From an uncultured bacterium (GTDB lineage Bacteria > Patescibacteriota > Microgenomatia > UBA1400 > UBA12108), in contig CAJAUT010000027.1 in the NCBI GenBank assembly GCA_903945195.1, forward strand, positions 1-56,457: a stretch of 56,457 bases of DNA, written 5' to 3'. Positions within the stretch are counted from its first letter, which is position 1, and every line of letters begins with the position of its first letter. Under the pieces are notes generated by a model. That model saw nothing but the letters and a program-made list of their open reading frames with translations, made no database searches and was not told the origin of the DNA. A program made the translations under genes and the position numbers. Positions 49,272 through 56,457 of this stretch are shown piece by piece.

Positions 49272-50557
49272 CGCCCAACTCCTTTGTATTTTAGACCTGC
49301 AGTCTCCATAGAACTTGCATTGTACTGATTGCGGGTATCGATAAAATATTTGGGCTCTGACATAAGTGAGTTAATTTTTGAGAGATCGAGAGTTTTGTAC
49401 TCGTCCCATTCAACTAGGAGGATCACGACACTAGCACCTTTAATGGTTTCGTAGACATCATTTAAATATTGCACTTTAGTAGGTAAAAGTGGTTTGATTT
49501 CTTCGATGGCTTTGGGATCTGTGGCTTTGACTGTGGCACCATGATCAAGTAACCAAGGGATAACTTCGAGACAAGGGGCTACGCGAGTATCGTTTGTATT
49601 GGGTTTAAAAGATAGACCAAGTACCGCTACAGTTTTGCCGGCAAAACCGCCTGCTAGCTTGTCATATCCAGCCATGAGCCTGCCGATCCGCTTACTGTTT
49701 AAATCATCGATTTTGATAAATAGACTTTCGTTTTCGTTAATTGATTTGGCGTAGGCGGCAATCTCTTTGACGTCCTTGGGGAAGCATGATCCTCCATATC
49801 CTAGACCGGGATACCAGTAGTGAGCACCTATGCGTTTGTCCTGACCTATACCTTTGATCACTTCCTGGATATCGGCCCCATTGGCTTCGCATAGATCGGA
49901 GATTTGATTGATAAAAGTGATGCGAGTGGCTAGATAGTTGTTGGCGGCGTATTTGCACATCTGGGCACTTTCGGGCTTCATGATGACTACATTTGAGGTC
50001 AAAGGTTTGTGGAGCTCGACCAAGATATCTCGAGCTCTATCTGATTCGACTCCGATCACAGCGCGATCAGGACGCAAAGTGTCTTCTACGGCAGTACCCT
50101 CTTTTAGAAACTCGGGGACGGAAGCCATCTCAAAATTGACGGATGTGTTGGCTTTGATAATCTCGCGAACTTTGGCGTTTGTACCAGGTGGCACGGTACT
50201 TTTGACTATTACGATAGCACCATCTTTAAGGTGTGGTGCAAGTGATTCTGTAGCGGCAAAGACATATTTGAGGTCAGCCTGACCATCAGGTGCGGAAGGA
50301 GTACCTACCATGATCATGACGATATCGCTATCTTTGATGCCCTGGCTGTAATCGGTGGTGAATGTTAGATTGCCTGTTTTTTGGGTTTCTACTAGGAGTT
50401 CTGAAAGTTGGGGTTCAAAAAATGGGACTATCCCCTGCCTAAGTAAATCGATCTTTTTCTCATCGATATCCAGGCCTACTACTTGATTGCCTAATTTGGC
50501 AAAGACGGCTGATGTCACAACCCCTACGAAACCAGTACCTATACAGGCTATCTTCAT
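49268..50557 (-). CDS. ugd: UDP-glucose/GDP-mannose 6-dehydrogenase family (UDP-glucose 6-dehydrogenase)
   Basis: KIACIGTGFVGVVTSAVFAKLGNQVVGLDIDEKKI...VPEFLKEGTAVEDTLRPDR...GYGGSCFPKD; start refined to 50557. Confidence 0.94.
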   Translation of the reverse strand: MKIACIGTGFVGVVTSAVFAKLGNQVVGLDIDEKKIDLLRQGIVPFFEPQLSELLVETQKTGNLTFTTDYSQGIKDSDIVMIMVGTPSAPDGQADLKYVFAATESLAPHLKDGAIVIVKSTVPPGTNAKVREIIKANTSVNFEMASVPEFLKEGTAVEDTLRPDRAVIGVESDRARDILVELHKPLTSNVVIMKPESAQMCKYAANNYLATRITFINQISDLCEANGADIQEVIKGIGQDKRIGAHYWYPGLGYGGSCFPKDVKEIAAYAKSINENESLFIKIDDLNSKRIGRLMAGYDKLAGGFAGKTVAVLGLSFKPNTNDTRVAPCLEVIPWLLDHGATVKATDPKAIEEIKPLLPTKVQYLNDVYETIKGASVVILLVEWDEYKTLDLSKINSLMSEPKYFIDTRNQYNASSMETAGLKYKGVGR

Positions 50558-50598
50558 ATAAATATATGATAACACTACAACGGCCCATAGGGCCAGGC

Positions 50599-51129
50599 CT
50601 AGGCTAGCAGTTTGGCAATTACGGCAGCAAAATCTGGGTTTTTGGCAATCTTTTTGATACCGTCTTTTATACTAAACCAGCCTGCGTCGTGATACTCTGA
50701 CTTTATATAATCAAACTCTTGCTGAGGGATATGTACTAGGTGCCAGACATCGTAGTGAGCCATGCAACCTTTTTCTGGTCTATTTATCTCTTTGACGGTG
50801 AGCGCAAATACTTGCAGCTGGTCTTTGGTGATGTCTACACCCAGCTCTTCTTTCATCTCGCGCACGGCGGCGTCACTTGGAGTCTCGCCTAACTCTATGT
50901 GACCACCAGGTGGGATCCAATCATCGGCTTTGATGTGATGGCCTAGATAGATTTTGCCGGCTGCTTTGTCATAAGGCAAGAAAAATGAACAGTAGTGGCG
51001 AGGATTGCCCTCAGCTTTGGTGTGGACCATGCTGCCGGATTTTAGATCGTTATACGCGTCGATGATGGAAATATTTAATTTTGTGCGATCTAGTAAGGGG
51101 ATGATTTCGTCCCAAGCTTTTTGGTTCAT
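50599..51129 (-). CDS. NUDIX hydrolase
   Basis: GGHIELGETPSDAAVREMKEELGV Nudix box; start refined to MNQKAWDE at 51129. Confidence 0.94.
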   Translation of the reverse strand: MNQKAWDEIIPLLDRTKLNISIIDAYNDLKSGSMVHTKAEGNPRHYCSFFLPYDKAAGKIYLGHHIKADDWIPPGGHIELGETPSDAAVREMKEELGVDITKDQLQVFALTVKEINRPEKGCMAHYDVWHLVHIPQQEFDYIKSEYHDAGWFSIKDGIKKIAKNPDFAAVIAKLLA

Positions 51130-51133
51130 ACTA

Positions 51134-51439
51134 TTACCTCTCATCCTCAAAAGATTCTTGCATATATCTATACACAATTGAGACAGTTTCCCGAATATTG
51201 TTGTTAGCATTTTTGTAAACAAGATTATTGAATGCAACATCTTTATATTTGCGAATTGGGTCACTAATTAATGCATGAACAAACGACTGCGTAGCCCCAC
51301 TGACACCTTTAAAATCTAATATAATTTCTGCTCCACTAGACAATACTGGAATGATTTCTTTTAATCTCAACTTTTTTGCAATATCCTTGTTTTCTGCAAA
51401 GTCTCCAATGAGACTCTTCATTTTTATTATTTTTTTCAT
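51134..51439 (-). CDS. STAS-like (DUF4325-type) small protein
   Basis: EIILDFKGVSGATQSFVHALISDPIRKY, STAS-like signature; ATGA overlap with the GHKL gene. Confidence 0.72.
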   Translation of the reverse strand: MKKIIKMKSLIGDFAENKDIAKKLRLKEIIPVLSSGAEIILDFKGVSGATQSFVHALISDPIRKYKDVAFNNLVYKNANNNIRETVSIVYRYMQESFEDER

Positions 51440-52404
51440 ATAAACTTTGGTTCTTTGTATTTATTTTTCTTGCGTTCTCGTATAGCCTTGTCATATACCT
51501 CGCCAATCCTAGACAATAAGTCGTTAAGTTCTGGAGTTTCGTCCAAGGAAATATCAACCGATACCAAAGTCCCCTCGAAACTAGCTGCATCTTTTGCAAA
51601 ATTATGGGGATCCCTAGTAGGATCAGAATATAATCTAGGATATCCCTTGATGCGTTTATTATGTTTAAGCAGAGTATATTCGGCTTTACCGCTGTATATG
51701 ACAAAGTAATTGCGCGAAATCTTGGCTATTGATTTGATAAAAAATAACCCCGCCCCTGCATTTTCGGAAGTACCACCCTCTCTTCTTGTAGTGCCTGTAA
51801 TACCTGGTGTTAAGGCTAGATTGATTGCTTCTAGATCTGTTTTAGGATGCCAATTTTCATGCATGCTTTTCCATATGCCAATACCTGTATCACAAATTGC
51901 GATACTGACACGATTGGTTTTTTTGAAATATTGAGCTGCAACTATAGCTCCATTTTTTGCGTAAGCATGCTCTAGTACATTGCGTACTAATTCGCCTATT
52001 ATATATTTCACAACTGTGGTATTACTTTCTGACAAGTGCAATAGAGGAACCATATCGGATATAAAAAGCGATTGATCTTTTGCGTCTTTTATGACCTTAA
52101 TCGGGACAAATCTCCCAGCTTCTTCTTTTTTGTGATAATTAAACTCAGAATGTGTACTAGTTAACTTATAAAGTCCCATGCGATCTAGATATCTCCCAGT
52201 TTCTGGGACCTTTCCAACAATTTTTGAGTTTTCCCTGCCTACTTTTAAAGCTAATGATGCCGCTAACACTAAATTGGCAGGGTGTACTGTTACCCATTTG
52301 TCATGCGTAGTTATTTCTAATGTACTAGGATTAGATAGATCTAAAGACTTGATAAAACTACGAAAATTTCGAAGGTTTCCGTGATTTGATAGAAATATCT
52401 TCAT
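51436..52404 (-). CDS. GHKL-family ATPase / HATPase_c protein
   Basis: N box ELVRNVLEHA, G1 CDTGIGI, G2 GTSENAGAGLFFIKSIA. Confidence 0.85.
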   Translation of the reverse strand: MKIFLSNHGNLRNFRSFIKSLDLSNPSTLEITTHDKWVTVHPANLVLAASLALKVGRENSKIVGKVPETGRYLDRMGLYKLTSTHSEFNYHKKEEAGRFVPIKVIKDAKDQSLFISDMVPLLHLSESNTTVVKYIIGELVRNVLEHAYAKNGAIVAAQYFKKTNRVSIAICDTGIGIWKSMHENWHPKTDLEAINLALTPGITGTTRREGGTSENAGAGLFFIKSIAKISRNYFVIYSGKAEYTLLKHNKRIKGYPRLYSDPTRDPHNFAKDAASFEGTLVSVDISLDETPELNDLLSRIGEVYDKAIRERKKNKYKEPKFI

Positions 52405-52480
52405 GTTTTCATGATACCCGTAGGCTGCCTTTTTGTCAATAAGCCATCTACTGGTAAATCTATCTGATATTTGATTTATG

Positions 52481-52813
52481 CTATTTAACTACCGAGATAC
52501 CACGAACACCTAGGACTAATAGTGAAATGATAAAAAGTTTGAGGAGATAGTGGCCTGTTGGGTCTAGGAAATATTTGGTCATGGGGGTGTAGTTGCCAAA
52601 GATGATATGGAAAATGATCCCTAGGGGAATCGTGAAGTACAGCCAGCTCGCGCGGGGGATATTTAGATGAATGAGTAAAAACAATTTGGTCAGAAGCGGG
52701 GATAACAAATATATCCCGATAAACGAAGCGGCTAAATCAAAGATGGCGTAGTCTAGGATTTTGAACGAGCGGAGATATTTGATGTTGAACATGTAAGTGT
52801 CATTGTACTGCAA
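52481..52813 (-). CDS. Small multi-pass membrane protein, hypothetical
   Basis: Hydrophobic ORF; real start may be MFNIKY at about 52792. Confidence 0.55.
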   Translation of the reverse strand: MQYNDTYMFNIKYLRSFKILDYAIFDLAASFIGIYLLSPLLTKLFLLIHLNIPRASWLYFTIPLGIIFHIIFGNYTPMTKYFLDPTGHYLLKLFIISLLVLGVRGISVVK

Positions 52814-52822
52814 ATGGAAAAA

Positions 52823-53551
52823 TTAGTCCTCGAACCTAAAAGTAGAGAGAATTTTATCAAATATTTCGCCTGTCCTACTATAGAAAGCAAAATAATATTT
52901 ATCTTTCTCAAATATCCTTACTTTATACTCACCTTCTTCTACTACTCCACCCCAATTTAGCGCAACCATTGCTTGACCTGTAAAAGTATATTCATAGCCA
53001 TCATAGCCTAGGTATTTAAGGGGTATAAGCTCACTAATAATTGTTGTTTGAAAATGCTCTTTTTGTTTAGAGTAGATATCGTTAACAGCGTCTGCTAATG
53101 ATTTTTTGTATGCTGTAGCATCTGTAACTTCAATTTGGATAAAGTTTTTAAATAACTCTGTTTGAGATGAGAGGAGTATATCAAGCTGATCTTCATCTCC
53201 AATTCCTTCTTTAAAAAGTGCACTTCTTGCATCGAAGCTCCCAACTAATGCATCCTTAGGTTGTTTTATATAGTATTTGTGCTTAGTGTTTGTATATTTT
53301 TTCCATTCCTCTATAGGGGCTGATGAGGATAATTCTAAATCTGAACTATTTGCAGCTGGCTGCTGCGTTAGATCCTGTTTATGCTGATAATATTTAAATC
53401 CAAAATAACTAGCGACTCCAAGCAGTACAACAATCACTGTAATAAATATCATAGGAATTTTGCTTGTGGGAGTTGCCTGAGTCGTCACGGGCGTAGTAAT
53501 GGGTAATGGAGTAACTGGGATTTGATTTGGAACTTGTTGTGTTTCGTCCAT
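52823..53551 (-). CDS. Single-TM anchored extracytoplasmic protein, copy A of a shared N-terminal module
   Basis: MDETQQVPNQIPVTP...IPMIFITVIVVLLGVASYFG, shared with 53671..54423. Confidence 0.8.
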   Translation of the reverse strand: MDETQQVPNQIPVTPLPITTPVTTQATPTSKIPMIFITVIVVLLGVASYFGFKYYQHKQDLTQQPAANSSDLELSSSAPIEEWKKYTNTKHKYYIKQPKDALVGSFDARSALFKEGIGDEDQLDILLSSQTELFKNFIQIEVTDATAYKKSLADAVNDIYSKQKEHFQTTIISELIPLKYLGYDGYEYTFTGQAMVALNWGGVVEEGEYKVRIFEKDKYYFAFYSRTGEIFDKILSTFRFED

Positions 53552-53669
53552 ATAATTACTGTATCGTATTTATGTGATTTGTACTACCCCCCCTCAAAAC
53601 TATACTTTCTGCTCTCTCTGTCCCCTTTTTCAGCGAGCAGAGGGGCTGGGGGTGAATGCGAGCTGAAAA
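53400..53669. repeat. About 270-bp near-identical duplicated segment, copy A (5' coding plus upstream region)
   Basis: Matches 54272-54543 with about 2 substitutions and 2 single-base indels by eye. Confidence 0.92.
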
Positions 53670-53670
53670 A

Positions 53671-54423
53671 TTAGTTCGTAAATTTGAAGGATGAGAGAAT
53701 TTTAGAGAATTCTGGCTCTCTACTAGATCCGACGGGTTCCACGGTAACTTCAACTAGCGTACCACTACTTAGTAAGAGTGCTGTTTTTTTAATTGGTGAT
53801 TGTGGTCTTTCGATAGTCAGTATATATACTTTTTGATTATTGATATTAATTGATTCTGTATTTGTAATTTTACTGTAACCATCTGATAGTGTTTCTTTTT
53901 TGAAATTTGTTAAATAATCATCTATTTTAATTGATGAAGAATTCTCAGCAAAGATAAAGTTAATTGCTAATTCATTTTCACCTAAACCTGCAGCTCCTCG
54001 CATTTCTGGATCATAATTTGGATCAAGTGGGCTTCTTATTTCATACAGAAAAGATCCATCGTTCCTTGTTGTTTCGTATTCTACGGTGTAGTCATCAGGG
54101 TAATGAAAATTAATTCCATACTTACTATTATTATATGTTTTCCAATTTATCGGGAGTTCTGTCGTCGATGTCGTAGTTGTAGTGGGATCGGGACTAGGAA
54201 TAATGGTTGTTGCTGGTGTTGACGTTGATTTCTGCACATTCATCTGCTGTTTGAGTTGATAATACTGGTAGCCAAAATAACTAGCGACTCCAAGCAGTAC
54301 AACAATCACTGTAATAAATATCATAGGAATTTTGCTTGTGGGAGTTGCCTGAGTCGTCACGGGCGTAGTAATAAGTAATGGAGTAACTGGGATTTGATTT
54401 GGAACTTGTTGTGTTTCGTCCAT
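53671..54423 (-). CDS. Single-TM anchored extracytoplasmic protein, copy B of the shared N-terminal module
   Basis: Same N-terminus, different C-terminal domain (NSKYGINFHYPDDYTVEYE...). Confidence 0.8.
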   Translation of the reverse strand: MDETQQVPNQIPVTPLLITTPVTTQATPTSKIPMIFITVIVVLLGVASYFGYQYYQLKQQMNVQKSTSTPATTIIPSPDPTTTTTSTTELPINWKTYNNSKYGINFHYPDDYTVEYETTRNDGSFLYEIRSPLDPNYDPEMRGAAGLGENELAINFIFAENSSSIKIDDYLTNFKKETLSDGYSKITNTESININNQKVYILTIERPQSPIKKTALLLSSGTLVEVTVEPVGSSREPEFSKILSSFKFTN

Positions 54424-54543
54424 ATAATTACTGTATCGTATTTATGTGATTTGTACTACCCCCCCTCAAAACTATACTTTCTGCTCTCTCTGTCCCCTTT
54501 TTCAGCGAAGCAGAGGGGCTGGGGGGTGAATGCGAGCTGAAAA
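54272..54543. repeat. About 270-bp near-identical duplicated segment, copy B
   Basis: See copy A. Confidence 0.92.
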
Positions 54544-54617
54544 TGAATCTTAACCTGTATCGTGCACCGCTAATCTGGATTCTTGACTAATTCTATATGT
54601 TATAGGATAATACACTT

Positions 54618-55088
54618 ATGAAGAAAAATGAAGGATTTGTTCACGAGCTGAGACAGCAATGGGATAGTCTAATCTCTGAATTGCCGTCTCGCGAACAAGT
54701 ACTGATATTTACAATGCTGGTATTGGCTATGGCAGGTATAGCATACTCACAAGATGCTAGGAAAGCTGAACAGGAAAGAATGTGCCCAGGTGTCATGAAT
54801 GTTGCTCCAAAAGAAACAATATATTTTAGAATAGAAGATTCTGCTTATCAGGTTAGGCACAATGGATTCGGATTATTTAGTGGTGAAAGTAGTGTGTCAT
54901 ATGCACAAACTGATAATGGTTTGAAAACAAATTTCGGAGGCACGACACACGTTAGCGAAGGTGAAACTATCTCTGTGGGTGGGGTTAACTTCCAAAATCG
55001 AGGAACTAAAGACCAAACTATGACTGGTGAAGTTATGTCATTTGTTGGTGGGTCGGATAATTGTGTGTTAGTAGAACTAGGTGAGTAA
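54618..55088 (+). CDS. Hypothetical single-TM protein
   Basis: QVLIFTMLVLAMAGIAYSQ TM segment then a soluble domain; GATAAT-N6-ATG upstream. Confidence 0.65.
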   Translation: MKKNEGFVHELRQQWDSLISELPSREQVLIFTMLVLAMAGIAYSQDARKAEQERMCPGVMNVAPKETIYFRIEDSAYQVRHNGFGLFSGESSVSYAQTDNGLKTNFGGTTHVSEGETISVGGVNFQNRGTKDQTMTGEVMSFVGGSDNCVLVELGE

Positions 55089-55133
55089 AATCTCAATCAC
55101 TAATTGCCAATATCCCCACTTTAGTTAATTAAA

Positions 55134-55148
55134 GTCGCCGAAGGCGAC
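55134..55148. other. Perfect short hairpin GTCGCC-GAA-GGCGAC
   Basis: 6-bp stem, read directly. Confidence 0.85.
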
Positions 55149-55197
55149 ACCACTAACCCCCCTCTCAAAAATATACTCTCTGTACCCTTTGTTCTCA

Positions 55198-55241
55198 TTT
55201 TCAGCGAAGCAGAGGGGCTGGGGGTGAATGCGAGCTGAAAA
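55198..55241. repeat. Third copy of the TTTTCAGC...GCTGAAAA hairpin element
   Basis: ttttcagcgaagcagaggggctgggggtgaatgcgagctgaaaa; other copies at 53627-53669 and 54499-54543. Confidence 0.92.
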
Positions 55242-55244
55242 TAG

Positions 55245-55535
55245 TTATTTATTTTTGTTCTTTTTTGTAGCTCGCCCGATAATAATTCCAAGCGCTAGAA
55301 CAAGTAAGGATATCAATGCGGAAAATCTAGCATCAATCGAAGCTTTATTCCAAAATTGTGTATAAAAATAGTATGGTATGCCAAATATGATTGCTCCAAA
55401 TACTCCCAATAATAGAAGTAGAAACAGCTGGTCAAGTAAGCCTGCTAGGGCTGCTTCCATGGCTTCGGCAGGCGTGATGTGCCTCCCGGGAATGGCTAAA
55501 AATGGCATTTTGTGATCGGACTCATCGGATTGCAT
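55245..55535 (-). CDS. Small 2-TM membrane protein, hypothetical
   Basis: FLLLLLGVFGAIIFGIPYYFYTQF...ALISLLVLALGIIIG. Confidence 0.5.
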   Translation of the reverse strand: MQSDESDHKMPFLAIPGRHITPAEAMEAALAGLLDQLFLLLLLGVFGAIIFGIPYYFYTQFWNKASIDARFSALISLLVLALGIIIGRATKKNKNK

Positions 55536-55563
55536 AAACTCTGCAAATGTTCTTAATAATGTC

Positions 55564-55680
55564 GCCTAACGTTGCGCGTGTATGCGAGGTTGCCGACTGA
55601 TAAAATTGATTATACTCGCATCAGTCGAGCAATCTGGGTGAGGACGAGCTGAGTCCGAACCGCATACACGCTAGTTAGAC
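55564..55680. other. attC-like imperfect palindrome 1
   Basis: GCCTAAC ... GTGTATGCG ... CGCATACAC ... GTTAGAC. Confidence 0.55.
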
Positions 55681-55816
55681 GAGGGTGAGTGAGGAGAATA
55701 TACTACTCCCCTATTCTCCGAACGAAAGCGCAGCGCCCCCTTGCGTACATTATTCTCACCTATCTGTTCAATATTTTTGCGGAACTATACTCAAGGAGCG
55801 GTGGTATAATTAGGGC

Positions 55817-56287
55817 ATGGAATTACGCAGACTAGGTAAGTCAGATATCGATTCGATAATTGAACTAGAGAAACACCACGCTCCCGATAAACCTCATTAT
55901 GCAAGATACGACCAGGAGGCACTGTCATTTATATTTGACAACCCAGAGTCATGTGAAGCAATCGGACTTTTTGATGAGGAAATCCTGGTCGGGTGGGGGG
56001 CATACAGAACCAACTGGAGTAAATACAACAAAGAGCGTGGTGTGTTCGAGATCAGTTCAATTGTCGTGAATACTGACTACCGCCGCAAGGGGTTAGGTGA
56101 AAAAATATTGAACAGAATTATTGAAGACCTAAAAAAGAAAAAATTTACGAAGATCTACCTTACGGTATCACCACTAAATACCGGAGCGTTGCTATTGTAC
56201 GTTAAGAATGGATTTGTTATTTTTGACTACAAGCCGAACGTATACGGGCCAGGTGCCGACAGAGTCTTCCTTGAGTTGAAAAGTTGA
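55817..56287 (+). CDS. GNAT-family N-acetyltransferase
   Basis: FEISSIVVNTDYRRKGLGEKILNRIIEDLKKKKFTKIYLTVSPLNTGALLLYVKNGF. Confidence 0.93.
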   Translation: MELRRLGKSDIDSIIELEKHHAPDKPHYARYDQEALSFIFDNPESCEAIGLFDEEILVGWGAYRTNWSKYNKERGVFEISSIVVNTDYRRKGLGEKILNRIIEDLKKKKFTKIYLTVSPLNTGALLLYVKNGFVIFDYKPNVYGPGADRVFLELKS

Positions 56288-56335
56288 AAGCCCTTTTTCT
56301 TTTTTTTGGTCTTCACAGTGAGAATAATGTATGTC

Positions 56336-56455
56336 GTCTAACGTCCCTGTGTATGCGACGTTTGGTGATGAGATAATTTTAGCACGAAGTGCCAACTCAT
56401 CACCAAATGTGGGTGAGGACGAGCCGAGTCCGAACCGCATACACAGTTGTTATAC
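56336..56455. other. attC-like imperfect palindrome 2
   Basis: GTCTAAC ... CTGTGTATGCG ... CGCATACACAG ... GTTATAC, with an internal 12-bp stem TTTGGTGATGAG/CTCATCACCAAA. Confidence 0.55.
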
Positions 56456-56457
56456 GA

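Noticed and set aside
50583-50604. GGCCC-ATA-GGGCC hairpin near the NUDIX stop as a rho-independent terminator
   Set aside because: The 5-bp stem is short and no adjacent U tract is seen; not enough to call a terminator.
51130-51264. N-terminal extension of the NUDIX ORF (MTQFANIKMLHS...)
   Set aside because: Overlaps the STAS-like gene in another frame; MNQKAWDE at 51129 is the more plausible start.
51336-51704. 122-aa minus-strand ORF
   Set aside because: Alternate frame inside the GHKL and STAS-like genes; no domain signal.
54150-54235. Thr/Ser-rich low-complexity stretch (TTTTTSTTE) in copy B
   Set aside because: Typical extracytoplasmic linker; not treated as a functional repeat.
55635-55669. 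Possible hammerhead-like ribozyme (GGTGAGGACGAGCTGAGTCCGAACC, also at 56410-56437)
   Set aside because: The stem resembles hammerhead stem II, but the conserved CUGAUGA and GAAA cores are absent in both copies; kept only as part of the attC-like palindrome.
56192-56440. 82-aa minus-strand ORF at the window end
   Set aside because: Antisense to GNAT and the attC-like palindrome; likely an artefact of the repeat.

Overview
The window is a glycan-biosynthesis island, most likely from a Candidate Phyla Radiation (Microgenomates-like) bacterium; that taxonomic call is inferred from gene style only. From about 1 to 50.6 kb, nearly all genes lie on the minus strand in tightly packed or overlapping order: GT2/GT4 glycosyltransferases, many multi-pass GT-C (GT39/ArnT/PTPS-related) membrane proteins, a Wzx-like flippase, and nucleotide-sugar enzymes (fcl, gmd, rmd-like, UXS-like, ugd). 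The run is punctuated by non-glycan genes: a Panacea/DUF4065-Fic pair, an S23 four-helix-bundle ORF, a nucleoside deaminase, a Bro-N protein and an ORF6N-PLD fusion. The last 6 kb is accessory: a NUDIX / STAS-like / GHKL-ATPase operon, two membrane-anchored proteins sharing a nearly identical 5' module, three copies of a hairpin repeat, and a GNAT gene between two attC-like sites. The observations most worth a second look are: (1) degenerate 9-bp minisatellites at gene junctions whose units carry both a stop and a start codon; (2) an S23 ORF flanked by inverted arrays of that 9-mer; (3) heptanucleotide repeats inside glycosyltransferase ORFs; (4) a deaminase gene flanked by palindromes; (5) attC-like sites bounding a GNAT gene; (6) a recurrent TANNNT-N6-ATG layout suggesting leaderless transcripts; (7) the GHKL/STAS-like/NUDIX operon; (8) a Fic gene with an in-frame TGA followed by a wHTH-like tail. 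No rRNA, tRNA or CRISPR array was recognised by eye.
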